A stretch of DNA of 64,000 bases, taken from NCBI GenBank assembly GCA_964370765.1, contig CAYJKW010000004.1, positions 1 through 64,000 on the forward strand, in the 5' to 3' direction. Below, piece after piece: positions 51,333-59,980 of this stretch. The notes under the pieces are model-generated. The model worked only from the letters and a program-made list of their open reading frames with translations. It did no database searches and was not told the DNA's origin. The position numbers and the translations under genes are program-made. The stretch is from CAYJBH01 sp964370765. Lineage in GTDB: Bacteria; Bacillota; Clostridia; Oscillospirales; Ruminococcaceae. The stretch's first letter is position 1, and each line of letters starts with the position of its first letter.

Positions 51333-52299
51333 TGCCAGCCTTTCTTTTATTCGCTTGTTTTTCATGTTTCTCATATGCAGACACTATAGCTTCCACTATA
51401 TGGTGCCTGACAACATCCTTAGCTGTGAGGATAACCTTCTTAACCCCATCAATATCCTCTGTTACCTTTGCCGCCTGTACGAGACCACTTCTTGCCTTAT
51501 CCGGTAAGTCTATCTGGGTAACATCACCGGTAATTATCATCTTTGAGCCATTGCCAAGCCTTGTTAAAAACATCTTCATTTGTTCTGGTGTGGTGTTTTG
51601 TGCCTCATCTAGAATTATAAAGCTATCATCCAGTGTGCGACCTCTCATATAGGCGAGCGGAGCAACCTCGATGGTGCCTTTTTCCAGCATCCTCGAAAAA
51701 ACTTCAGATCCGAGCATATCATACAACCCATCGTATAGCGGTCGCAGATACGGATCAACCTTATTTTGCAGATCTCCTGGTAAAAACCCAAGTTTTTCAC
51801 CGGCCTCAACAGCTGGACGGGTAAGTATAATTCTTGAAACCTCATGGGCTTTTAGAGATTTTACCGCAAGTGCAACTGCAAGGTAAGTTTTGCCGGTTCC
51901 GGCAGGACCTATTCCAAAGGTTATTGTAGAACTTTTTATTGCCTCAATGTACTGCTTTTGCCCGAGAGTTTTAGGATGAACCGGCTTACCTTTAATGGTA
52001 ACAGCAACCAAATCGCCGGACAACTCTGCTATTTCACCCCCCCTTCCTGCCTTTGCAAGACCTATGCAGTAACGCATTGTTTGTTCGTCCAACACACGCC
52101 CCTGCGCACGAAGCTGCTGTGCTGCAACTAAAGCATCTTTTGCTACCTTACTGTTTTCGCCAGAAATTTTAAGTTCATCATCACGTGCAACGGCTGTTAT
52201 GTTGAGTTCCTTTATAAGCACCAACAGTAGCTCATCACGATGTCCAAGTAGCGCCAACAATTCCTCTGAATTGTTGAGTTCCAGTGTATCCTCTGCCAT
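51289..52299 (-). CDS. phoH: PhoH family ATPase
   Basis: 336 residues. The Walker A is GIGPAGTGKTYLAVALAV (about 140), Walker B FIILDEAQN, and TGDVTQIDLP follows, all typical of PhoH-like ATPases, with a C-terminal VVRHHIVEAIVSAYEK. Its activity is presumed RNA-linked because it is always beside ybeY. It begins the second half of the yqfC-yqfD-phoH-ybeY-dgkA-era-recO cluster. Confidence 0.95.
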   Translation of the reverse strand: MAEDTLELNNSEELLALLGHRDELLLVLIKELNITAVARDDELKISGENSKVAKDALVAAQQLRAQGRVLDEQTMRYCIGLAKAGRGGEIAELSGDLVAVTIKGKPVHPKTLGQKQYIEAIKSSTITFGIGPAGTGKTYLAVALAVKSLKAHEVSRIILTRPAVEAGEKLGFLPGDLQNKVDPYLRPLYDGLYDMLGSEVFSRMLEKGTIEVAPLAYMRGRTLDDSFIILDEAQNTTPEQMKMFLTRLGNGSKMIITGDVTQIDLPDKARSGLVQAAKVTEDIDGVKKVILTAKDVVRHHIVEAIVSAYEKHEKQANKRKAGNERQGLYYRSAKRD

Positions 52300-52373
52300 C
52301 TAACCTCATTAAAATACTAATATTCTTTCTTCACCTATATTATAGCAATAGTAACACAAAAAGTAAATACTTT

Positions 52374-53522
52374 TTACTCAATTTTGATAATATTTGCTAA
52401 AAAAGTATATTCAACATTGGTTATTACATCCATGTCCCTAACCTCATAGCTGATTTTTTTTGACAAAACAGTCAAATCATCATAGTCTTCATAAAGTTGC
52501 CTTTCTATTCGTCTATCAGCTTTTAGTGCCGCCTCCTCAGCTGTAAGTTCTATCTGCGCATAACGTGTTCTGGTAAGCTGTGTTTTTTCAATCGTCATTG
52601 GTAACTTAAACCCTAAAACTGTTAAAGGTTCAATCGATGTCTGTCTGTGATAATTATTATCAAAATTGCCCGAAAACCCGATAGGCACCCTGAAAGACAA
52701 AAAGCGTATAGCATAAAAGCTTTTACTATCGTTTGTCAGTAGTTGTGTAGTTATTTCAAGCGGTTCGGTATGTGTGTAATACGCTTCTCCATACCCTATT
52801 ATCTGCGCCTGCACAGGAGATAACACGATCTCGTTATCTATATTTAAACTCACGTTATCTACAAGCAGTTGACCTTTAGCTACCGACTGATTCACCTTCA
52901 CCATGTTATAGCCTTTATATACCTGTACCGATGAAATAATTCCATCAAATGCAGCAACTAAACGTCCGTCATACTCCTGCACGACATAGTGTAATTCGGG
53001 AGTTTTTGCCGACACCTCTAACCTTCCTCCAATAAAATTAAGTTTTAAATATGAAAATGTATCGCTTTTGGTAAGGATATTTTGTTCTACCAGTCTAAGG
53101 TGATCACTATCTGCAACACAGCCAGGATAGATACCTTCCGAAAAAAGCAATGCTTTAATCGCAAGTGAATTTTCGCGAGAAAGGGCACCGGTGTCGATCC
53201 TCCAAACCATACAGGTCAACAGATATAGTGTTAAAAAAAACAACGCAGCAGCCGGAATCAAGCTCCATCTGCGGTATACACGCTTAAACAAGAAAAGCGG
53301 CCCTGCTTTTCTTGTAAGATACACCCTACATCCTGTCCCTTTTCTTAGATTATGGATAGCCCTGTAATGCCTTGCCGGCATACTGAAGATAATACCAGTT
53401 TTTATCCCAACAACCTCCTTAGGAGTAATACCATACATAGAAATTCTATTTAAAAGCAGTTCAGGGTTCCCACCCTCTGCACACACATGTATAGTATGTG
53501 ACAAAAACCCGATTATGTTCAT
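52374..53522 (-). CDS. yqfD: sporulation protein YqfD
   Basis: 382 residues. An N-terminal cytoplasmic part (GGNPELLLNRISMYGITPKEV, CRVYLTRKAGPLFLFKR) precedes one strong membrane helix (about 88-108) and a large outside domain with repeats like VQVYKGYNMVKVNQSVAKGQLLV. The blocks fit YqfD, a SigE-made, mother-cell protein needed for efficient sporulation in Bacillus (a homologue of SpoIV-type stage proteins). The start overlaps the yqfC stop by four bases. Confidence 0.92.
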   Translation of the reverse strand: MNIIGFLSHTIHVCAEGGNPELLLNRISMYGITPKEVVGIKTGIIFSMPARHYRAIHNLRKGTGCRVYLTRKAGPLFLFKRVYRRWSLIPAAALFFLTLYLLTCMVWRIDTGALSRENSLAIKALLFSEGIYPGCVADSDHLRLVEQNILTKSDTFSYLKLNFIGGRLEVSAKTPELHYVVQEYDGRLVAAFDGIISSVQVYKGYNMVKVNQSVAKGQLLVDNVSLNIDNEIVLSPVQAQIIGYGEAYYTHTEPLEITTQLLTNDSKSFYAIRFLSFRVPIGFSGNFDNNYHRQTSIEPLTVLGFKLPMTIEKTQLTRTRYAQIELTAEEAALKADRRIERQLYEDYDDLTVLSKKISYEVRDMDVITNVEYTFLANIIKIE

Positions 53523-53806
53523 TTTTTTACCTCATTACGGTCAAGACGGACTGTATGTACCGTACCAGCAAGAAGGGTTCCGCGCCTTGACAGGTTGATT
53601 AATCGCAACTGTTCGCCTGTGAATGTTAGCGAAAGTCTCCCCTGTGTAACTACGAGTAGATTATCGGTAAAGTTTTTTATCCTATCACAGTCCTCTATAA
53701 TTATTCTCCCCGACGTATCAATTGTTAAAAAGTTATGTCTACCAACGTGACCTCCCGCAGATGGCAACTTATCCAGCAGTTTATCAAAATACTTATTTCT
53801 TTTCAT
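53519..53806 (-). CDS. yqfC: sporulation protein YqfC (YabP family)
   Basis: 95 residues, typical YqfC/YabP: an N-terminal basic region, then HNFLTIDTSGRIIIEDCDRIKNF and NLLVVTQGRLSLTFTGEQLRLINLSRRGTLLAG, an all-beta pattern. It is the first gene of the yqfC-yqfD-phoH-ybeY-dgkA-era-recO-mutS2 cluster and diverges from ylbJ. In Bacillus it is SigE-dependent. GAGGG lies before ATG 53806. Confidence 0.93.
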   Translation of the reverse strand: MKRNKYFDKLLDKLPSAGGHVGRHNFLTIDTSGRIIIEDCDRIKNFTDNLLVVTQGRLSLTFTGEQLRLINLSRRGTLLAGTVHTVRLDRNEVKK

Positions 53807-53872
53807 AATGCCCTCTTTCTAAAAATATGCAACAGTACATATATTAAAATATAGAAATCATCGGGGGGATTT

Positions 53873-54925
53873 ATGCGAATTTTAAGAGGTACAACTGAAT
53901 TTTTGTTTAAGTCGGCCTGCTTTGTTTTGTTGTTTTTACTGCTTTTTAACGCTGACACAGCCATCTATGCATTAAAAAAATCAACCGTCTACGCAGTTAC
54001 AACAGTTTCTGTGGCAATTTTTCCGTATATGATCATGGCTTCTTTATTATCTACAGGGCGATCAGCAAAGTTTCTGGGTGCACCTTTTATACCAATAAGT
54101 CGCTACATTCTTAAAATCCGCTCAGTAAAGGCTGCAACAGTTTTATCTATTGCGCTTATCGGAGGTTTTGCAGCTGCAGGAGTTGTTATATCGAGATTAT
54201 TTGCAAAGCAGGTGTTAAGCTTAAACGAAGCAAAACGCCTAGTTATTGCAACATATATCCCTAGCGCTCCTTTTATCATAATTGTGGTTGGAAAAAACAT
54301 TTTCGGTAGCTATACTATAGGCATTTATATTGCAATCGCTATAGTTTTAGCAACACTACTTTGTGCCTCTTTGTTAATGGCCGGCAAAAAAATTGAAAGC
54401 CACCATACAACCGATAACGATATTGCTACTCCTATAGGAGCCCACATAAACGAAGCCATTAAAGCCGCTACAATTAATACATTATACATCTGTGGATTAA
54501 TATGTTTTTTTGGAATGGTTTGTGAAATGATGTATATTTTTTTTATCGGCAGTGACATAGCAATTATTTTTGCAGGTTTAATGGAGTTCTCGACCGCACT
54601 TTCATATACTGTGGAAAATGGAATATATTGGACCACTTTCTTCTTGGGCCTGCTTGGCATATGTTCGTATTTTCAACTATCTGTTATTACCGGTGAAATA
54701 ACAGAGATAAAAACCTTTGTTTTAAGCCGTTTAATCTCCGCACCTTTAAGCTTATTAATCCTAAAACTTTTATTTGCATTACGCCCGATAGAAATCACGG
54801 CTATATCCAGCATGGGTAAAATATATATTTTGCCATACCAATATAACATTGAAATGTCAATTTTAGTCTTTTTGATAATAATTATCAGTTTCACTGATTT
54901 TATAGCAAAAAAAGGTTTACAATAA
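53873..54925 (+). CDS. ylbJ: sporulation integral membrane protein YlbJ
   Basis: 350 residues with about eight membrane helices. KKSTVYAVTTVSVAIFPYMIMASLLSTG (about 35-62) and IGGFAAAGVVISRLFAKQVLSLNEAKRLVI with the IPSAPFIIIVVG segment are typical of the YlbJ/nucleoside-recognition (GATE) type. In Bacillus ylbJ is SigE-controlled and needed for spore cortex formation. GGGGGG precedes ATG 53873. It is divergent from yqfC across 66 bases. Confidence 0.88.
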   Translation: MRILRGTTEFLFKSACFVLLFLLLFNADTAIYALKKSTVYAVTTVSVAIFPYMIMASLLSTGRSAKFLGAPFIPISRYILKIRSVKAATVLSIALIGGFAAAGVVISRLFAKQVLSLNEAKRLVIATYIPSAPFIIIVVGKNIFGSYTIGIYIAIAIVLATLLCASLLMAGKKIESHHTTDNDIATPIGAHINEAIKAATINTLYICGLICFFGMVCEMMYIFFIGSDIAIIFAGLMEFSTALSYTVENGIYWTTFFLGLLGICSYFQLSVITGEITEIKTFVLSRLISAPLSLLILKLLFALRPIEITAISSMGKIYILPYQYNIEMSILVFLIIIISFTDFIAKKGLQ

Positions 54926-54944
54926 CGGTAAAAAGGTATATTAT
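54916..54944 (+). promoter_or_regulatory. SigA promoter for the small Cys protein-nifS-nifU-mnmA-nnr operon
   Basis: TTTACA (54916-54921), 17 bases, TATTAT (54939-54944). It overlaps the ylbJ stop codon. The start site would be near 54951, which rules out the upstream GTG 54952 as a translation start and supports ATG 54976. Confidence 0.55.
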
Positions 54945-54975
54945 ATAGTTAGTGGAGATGAACGCGTGGAAAGAA

Positions 54976-55203
54976 ATGGCAAAGTACATAAAATCTAAAT
55001 TGTTTGGCGCAAACATCGAGCCGGCTTGCTGTTATTGTGAGCTTGGCAGTTTGGCACAGGACAAAAAAATGATTTTATGTATAAAAAAAGGAATAACCTC
55101 ACCATACTATCATTGTAGAAAATTTATTTATGCTCCGCTTAAAAGAATACCAAACAAAAAACAAAAACTACGGGAATTTTCTCACGATGATTTTAAATTA
55201 TAA
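54976..55203 (+). CDS. small conserved cysteine-rich protein, unknown function
   Basis: 75 residues from ATG 54976, judged from the promoter position (GTG 54952 and ATG 54958 lie too close to the start site, and the family starts near KSKLFGANIEP). Cysteines are in CCYCELG (about 18-24), LCIKKG and HCRKF, a possible four-Cys metal site, and the protein is basic. I recall similar small proteins ahead of cysteine desulfurase in Clostridia. Its gene is 12 bases from nifS, suggesting a role in sulfur transfer; no function is known. Confidence 0.72.
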   Translation: MAKYIKSKLFGANIEPACCYCELGSLAQDKKMILCIKKGITSPYYHCRKFIYAPLKRIPNKKQKLREFSHDDFKL

Positions 55204-55215
55204 AGGAATTGAAAT

Positions 55216-56373
55216 ATGATTTATTTTGATAATGCGGCCACAACACCGTTAAAGAAAGAGGTACTCGATGAGATGCTACCCTATCTTTCAACCGATTTTT
55301 ACAACCCATCAAGTATATATTCCCCGGCACAAAAGGTTCGCTCTGCATTAAATACCGCAAGGGAGATAACAGCTACGGCTATCGGAGCTAAACCAAGAGA
55401 GATTTACTACACATCCTGCGGAACCGAGGCAATTAACTGGGCATTAAAAGGTGCCGCAATGATGATGAAGAAAAAAGGTAAAACCGGAATTCTTGTTAGC
55501 AGCATAGAGCACCATGCCGTTCTACATTGCGCAGAAAAGCTTAAAAAAGATGGCTTTGATGTAACGTTTCTACCGGTAGATGAAAATGGAACTGTTACTG
55601 CACAGACATTAAAGGATGCTATTAACGAGAATGTTGGCCTTTGTAGCATAATGATGGGTAACAACGAGATAGGCACAGTCCAGGAAATAAAGACATTATG
55701 CGATATAGCACACGAAAGCAAGATTGTTTTTCATACTGATGCTGTACAGGCTGTAGGTAGCATAAAGGTAGATGTAGCCGAACTTGGTGTTGATATGTTG
55801 ACCTTCTCGGCTCACAAATTCGGCGGCCCTAAAGGCGTAGGGGCATTATATATCAAAACAGCAACTGCTGTAGAAACATTATTAGATGGTGGTGCACAGG
55901 AAAATAACCGCCGTGCCGGAACAGAAAATGTTGCCGGTATTATCGGCCTTGCAAAAGCTATTGACCTTGCAGTTAAAAGCTTGGATGAGCGCCAAAAATA
56001 TGTTGAATCTTTGCGAGAGATGCTAATAGAGGAGATATCACAAAACATCCCAAAGGTTAGATTTAACGGTAACCCCAAAAGCCATCTTCCCGGAATAGTT
56101 AGTGCTTCTTTTGAGGGTATTGAGGGTGAGGGTATTTTATTAATGTTAGATATGAAAGGCGTTGCCGCATCCTCTGGCTCTGCCTGCGCATCCGGGTCGC
56201 TTGATCCGAGCCATGTGATACTTGCCACCGGCTTATCACACGGCATAGCACAAGGCACCATAAGGTTCTCCTTAAGTGCCGACAACACCGCACAAGAGGT
56301 TAAGACGGTAGCCGGGGAATTAATAGCTATAGTCGAAAGACTACGGTCTATGTCGCCGGTATGGAACGGTTAG
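55216..56373 (+). CDS. nifS: cysteine desulfurase NifS/IscS-type
   Basis: 385 residues, a PLP-dependent desulfurase. The N-terminal DNAATTPLKKEVLDEML, the PLP-binding Lys in FSAHKFGGPKG (about 203), the glycine-rich GGGQE-like GGAQENNRRAGTENV, and the sulfur-accepting Cys in SGSACASG near 325 are all present. It supplies sulfur for iron-sulfur clusters through NifU and probably for tRNA thiolation through MnmA, both encoded next. AAAGGAA precedes ATG 55216. Confidence 0.95.
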   Translation: MIYFDNAATTPLKKEVLDEMLPYLSTDFYNPSSIYSPAQKVRSALNTAREITATAIGAKPREIYYTSCGTEAINWALKGAAMMMKKKGKTGILVSSIEHHAVLHCAEKLKKDGFDVTFLPVDENGTVTAQTLKDAINENVGLCSIMMGNNEIGTVQEIKTLCDIAHESKIVFHTDAVQAVGSIKVDVAELGVDMLTFSAHKFGGPKGVGALYIKTATAVETLLDGGAQENNRRAGTENVAGIIGLAKAIDLAVKSLDERQKYVESLREMLIEEISQNIPKVRFNGNPKSHLPGIVSASFEGIEGEGILLMLDMKGVAASSGSACASGSLDPSHVILATGLSHGIAQGTIRFSLSADNTAQEVKTVAGELIAIVERLRSMSPVWNG

Positions 56374-56394
56374 TATAGAAAGGATTTAAGATAG

Positions 56395-56811
56395 ATGTAC
56401 AGCGATAAAGTAATGGATCATTTTACAAACCCACGTAATATGGGCGATGTAGAGAATGCAAATGCAGTAGGCACTGTTGGTAATGAAAAATGTGGCGATA
56501 TAATGAAAATCTCTATGAGAATCGAAAAAGGACTTGTAGAGGATGTAAAGTTTAAAACTTTTGGTTGTGGAGCTGCAGTTGCGACGAGCTCCATGGCAAC
56601 CGAGTTGATAAAAGGTAAAACTATAACAGAGGCTGGCTCGTTAACAAACAAAGCAGTAATGGAGGCGCTTGACGGACTTCCTCCTGCAAAAATACACTGT
56701 AGCTTACTTGCCGAAGAAGCAGTAAAAGAGGCTCTTGGTAACTACTATATCTCCCAAGGTATAGACCCAACATCAATACTTGGTGATTATAAAAAACATG
56801 AACACGAATAG
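56395..56811 (+). CDS. nifU: iron-sulfur scaffold NifU/IscU-type
   Basis: 138 residues, the N-terminal NifU/IscU scaffold alone. The three cluster-binding Cys lie in EKCGDIMKI (about 33), FGCGAAVATSSM (about 60-70) and KIHCSLLAEEA (about 103). It assembles clusters with sulfur from the upstream desulfurase. AAAGGA precedes ATG 56395. mnmA starts inside its 3' end (14-base overlap). Confidence 0.94.
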   Translation: MYSDKVMDHFTNPRNMGDVENANAVGTVGNEKCGDIMKISMRIEKGLVEDVKFKTFGCGAAVATSSMATELIKGKTITEAGSLTNKAVMEALDGLPPAKIHCSLLAEEAVKEALGNYYISQGIDPTSILGDYKKHEHE

Positions 56812-57832
56812 TAATAAAATATTAGTAGGCTTATCCGGCGGCGTAGATTCTTCTGCCGCCGTTTTGCTTTTGCAAGAAAAGGGGTATGATGTTATTACGG
56901 CATCCATCCTATTTTCTCAACGACATAAAAAAGATGTACACGCAGCAGCACATCTAGCAGCCGAGCTTAACACAAAGCATTACGAGATAGATATGCAGGA
57001 AGAGTTTGAGTATAATGTTTTATCCGATTTTTGCGAAAATTATATTAATGGATGCACCCCAAACCCCTGTATACGCTGCAATCCAACTGTTAAGTTTAAA
57101 GCCTTGACAGCACTTGCAGATGAACTCGGGGTCGAAAAAATAGCTACAGGACATTATGCTGAATGCTTACAGGTAGGGGGCGACATTGTTTTGCTGTCTG
57201 CACAAAATAATGCCAAGGATCAAAGTTATATGCTTTATCGGCTACCAACACAAATTTTAAAAAGAGTCATCTTTCCGCTAGCACTATACGACAAGAAAAA
57301 CGTAAGAGCGATAGCCAAGCAGCACCTGTTATCATCAGCAGATCGAGCCGATTCTCAAGAACTATGTTTTTGTGATAATTATATAGAGTTCTTATCACAA
57401 AGAGGTGAGTATGCAAGGCCCGGTAATTTTTTACTTCCGGACGGCACCAGTAGACCACATAACGGTAGCTACCATTACACCATAGGACAACGCAAAGGCT
57501 TGGGGGTTTCATACAAACACCCACTTTATGTAAAAAGCATACAGCCTGATGCAAACATTGTTCTAAGTTGCAAAGAAGAGTTGTTTACAGATAAGATTAA
57601 TATAACCGACGTTATTTTTAACACAAGTCTAAGTTTCGACAATCAAAACTTGTTTTGCAAAATAAGAAGCACCGCATCACCTACACTATGTAGCCTAATA
57701 GAATCCGGCAATGATAACTATCTTGTAACTACACATCAAGCAGTTTACGCTCCCGCTAAGGGGCAATCAGTTGTGCTTTACACCAAGATAGATGATAGAT
57801 TGGCCGTAATTGGTGGAGGAATAATAACTTAG
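56798..57832 (+). CDS. mnmA: tRNA 2-thiouridine(34) synthase MnmA
   Basis: 344 residues from ATG 56798 (in-frame TTG 56780 is less likely). It has the PP-loop KILVGLSGGVDSSAAVLLL (about 6-24), the first catalytic Cys in NGCTPNPCIRCNPTVKF (about 96-112), SYMLYRL, and the second Cys in DSQELCFCDNYIEF, with the tRNA-binding HYTIGQRKGLGV. It makes s2U34 in tRNA(Lys/Gln/Glu), taking sulfur from the cysteine desulfurase two genes upstream. It overlaps nifU. Confidence 0.95.
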   Translation: MNTNSNKILVGLSGGVDSSAAVLLLQEKGYDVITASILFSQRHKKDVHAAAHLAAELNTKHYEIDMQEEFEYNVLSDFCENYINGCTPNPCIRCNPTVKFKALTALADELGVEKIATGHYAECLQVGGDIVLLSAQNNAKDQSYMLYRLPTQILKRVIFPLALYDKKNVRAIAKQHLLSSADRADSQELCFCDNYIEFLSQRGEYARPGNFLLPDGTSRPHNGSYHYTIGQRKGLGVSYKHPLYVKSIQPDANIVLSCKEELFTDKINITDVIFNTSLSFDNQNLFCKIRSTASPTLCSLIESGNDNYLVTTHQAVYAPAKGQSVVLYTKIDDRLAVIGGGIIT

Positions 57833-57835
57833 TCT

Positions 57836-59332
57836 ATGAATAAAATTGTCACTACTGATTACAGTCCGCTCGTTACCTCAGCCGAGATGAAAAGACTTGA
57901 CACCAATACCATTGAGTACAAAGGTATATCATCAGCTGAATTAATGCTTGATGCTTCTAGGGCATTATTCACTGTAATTAAAAAAATGCAGTTAGCTAAT
58001 AAAAATATATTAATACTCTGTGGCGGCGGTAACAACGGCGGTGACGGGTATGCACTCGCCACTCTCTTAGCCAGCAGCTATAATGACACTTATCTTGTTA
58101 ATCTATCAAACAAGGTAGCTTCTAATGATGCAATTTACTACCGTAACCTTGCTGTGGCTAATCCATTAATCAAGGAGATTTGTGTAGATCAAATCCCCGA
58201 TATTATCGAAAGCTGCTCGTTAGTTGTAGATGCCGTTTTCGGTACAGGTTTTAGAGGGAGTTTATCGACTCAAATTACAGACACATTTAGGATTATTGAT
58301 GATTCAAGCGCTGTAAAGCTGGCAGTAGATATCCCTAGCGGAGTATACTGTGACACAGCCGAGGTTGCACCGGGGGCATTTAAGGCAGATATCACCGTAA
58401 CATTTGAATTTTTAAAGCCAGGACTTGTATCATATCCTGCAAGGGATTATTGTGGCAACTTAAAGGTTGTAGACATAGGTTTTCCTCTAAGTATTAAGAA
58501 TGATGTTCGGTTCGATGCAATTCAGCTTAATAGCAGGCAAGTAGCGTCTTACAATAATCGATATTCTAAAAACACTAACAAAGGCAATTACGGTAAAATT
58601 CTATCGGTATGTGGTAGCAAAGGCATGAGTGGTGCCGCATATCTTTCGGCAATGGGTGCTTTGCGTAGTGGGATAGGCTTGTTTTATTTAGCTTGTGAGG
58701 AACAATGTCTTCTTCCCCTGCAGCTAAAGTTAACAGAGCCGATATTTCTGCCCTATAAAGAAAACATAGATGAGATTGGCGAACTATCAAGGTATGACTG
58801 TATTTTGCATGGTTGTGGTAGCACCACTCAACGACCGGAGATCACCGAATATCTACTAAAAAAATGTCGTAATACTATTATATTGGATGCAGATGCACTA
58901 AATAACATCGCTAAGCATCCAGAACTATTAAGCTATTTAAGCTGTACCGCTATACTAACACCGCATCCGGGAGAGATGGCAAGACTTACCGGCTACACGA
59001 TTGCCGAGGTTCAGTCTAACAGAATTAGCTGTGCTATAGAATATGCAGCTAAGACAGGGTGTTTCGTTGTGTTAAAGGGCGCTGCAACAATAATAGCCGA
59101 ACCAAACGGCAGATATGCCGTTAATCCTACCGGTAACCCCGGCTTGGCAAAGGGTGGAAGTGGCGATGTGTTAGCAGGGATGATAGCTGCATACTGCGTA
59201 AATGCCACCGATATATTCATGGCAATCTCTGCCGCAGTATATGAGCACGGTGCGGCAGCCGATAGATGCCTACAACATCGATCAATGCAAAACCTTCTCC
59301 CTAGCGATATAGTAAACGAGATTAATAGATAA
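57836..59332 (+). CDS. nnr: bifunctional NAD(P)H-hydrate epimerase/dehydratase
   Basis: 498 residues with both halves. The N-terminal YjeF_N epimerase has LCGGGNNGGDGYALATLL (about 61) and the VVDAVFGTGFRG and DIPSGVYCDT blocks. The C-terminal ADP/ATP-dependent dehydratase of the ribokinase fold has ILTPHPGEMARLTG and GNPGLAKGGSGDVLAGM (about 425-440). It repairs damaged NADHX and NADPHX. mnmA ends 3 bases before it, so the two share a transcript. Confidence 0.95.
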   Translation: MNKIVTTDYSPLVTSAEMKRLDTNTIEYKGISSAELMLDASRALFTVIKKMQLANKNILILCGGGNNGGDGYALATLLASSYNDTYLVNLSNKVASNDAIYYRNLAVANPLIKEICVDQIPDIIESCSLVVDAVFGTGFRGSLSTQITDTFRIIDDSSAVKLAVDIPSGVYCDTAEVAPGAFKADITVTFEFLKPGLVSYPARDYCGNLKVVDIGFPLSIKNDVRFDAIQLNSRQVASYNNRYSKNTNKGNYGKILSVCGSKGMSGAAYLSAMGALRSGIGLFYLACEEQCLLPLQLKLTEPIFLPYKENIDEIGELSRYDCILHGCGSTTQRPEITEYLLKKCRNTIILDADALNNIAKHPELLSYLSCTAILTPHPGEMARLTGYTIAEVQSNRISCAIEYAAKTGCFVVLKGAATIIAEPNGRYAVNPTGNPGLAKGGSGDVLAGMIAAYCVNATDIFMAISAAVYEHGAAADRCLQHRSMQNLLPSDIVNEINR

Positions 59333-59336
59333 ATAT

Positions 59337-59372
59337 CATGGTGCAATATGATAGTATTGCACCATGTTTTTG
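59337..59372 (+). terminator. intrinsic terminator of the nifS-nnr operon
   Basis: CATGGTGCAATA and TATTGCACCATG form a perfect 12-bp stem with a 6-base loop and five T. It lies 5 bases after the nnr stop. Confidence 0.93.
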
Positions 59373-59456
59373 ATTTATCAAAATTTTTTATATTAAAGGT
59401 AATAGCATTATAAAAATAACATATAATATAGTATTAGCAAGTTTTGGAGACATACT

Positions 59457-59936
59457 ATGTTAGATTATATCAAAAAGAATTGGCTTGGCCTGCTTGGCTT
59501 TATAGTAGCTATAGAGGCTATTGGGGCAATATCCGGTTTTTTCTCCCAAGGATCACCAGAGATATATACAAATCTTATAAAGCCTCCTTTTTCACCACCA
59601 TCGGTGCTATTCGGAATTGTATGGCCTATACTATATGCACTTTTAGGAATCTCTCTTTACAGAATATATAAAACAGCTGCAACCGATAAACGTAAGATGG
59701 CACTTGTAATTTTCTTTATACAACTTGCAGTAAACGTTATATGGCCTTTAACCTTTTTCAGTTTTCAAAATTATATAGTAGCCGCTGTTGTTTTATTAAT
59801 TCTTGATGCGCTTGCTGTTATTATGTATCAAAAATTTTTAGCAATAGACAAGCTATCCAGCCAACTTATTATCCCCTATCTTGCGTGGATAATATTTGCA
59901 ACATATCTTAACATCGGTATTGTAATACTAAATTAA
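59457..59936 (+). CDS. TspO/MBR family membrane protein
   Basis: 159 residues with five membrane helices. The TspO signature KPPFSPPSVLFGIVWPILYALLG (about 42-64) is followed by VNVIWPLTFFSFQNY with the conserved Asn/Trp, and AWIIFATYLNIGI near the end. TspO binds porphyrins and tetrapyrroles in bacteria, and here may be a stress protein. GGAG precedes ATG 59457. A convergent terminator follows. Confidence 0.92.
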   Translation: MLDYIKKNWLGLLGFIVAIEAIGAISGFFSQGSPEIYTNLIKPPFSPPSVLFGIVWPILYALLGISLYRIYKTAATDKRKMALVIFFIQLAVNVIWPLTFFSFQNYIVAAVVLLILDALAVIMYQKFLAIDKLSSQLIIPYLAWIIFATYLNIGIVILN

Positions 59937-59943
59937 ACTATCA

Positions 59944-59975
59944 AAGGGCTGTGGTGAAAAATCACAGCCCTTTAT
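59944..59975. terminator. bidirectional terminator between tspO and PBP genes
   Basis: AAAGGGCTGTG with CACAGCCCTTT, a perfect 11-bp stem around an 8-base loop. T and A tails on either side allow both directions; both flanking genes are convergent. Confidence 0.88.
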
Positions 59976-59980
59976 ATGCA

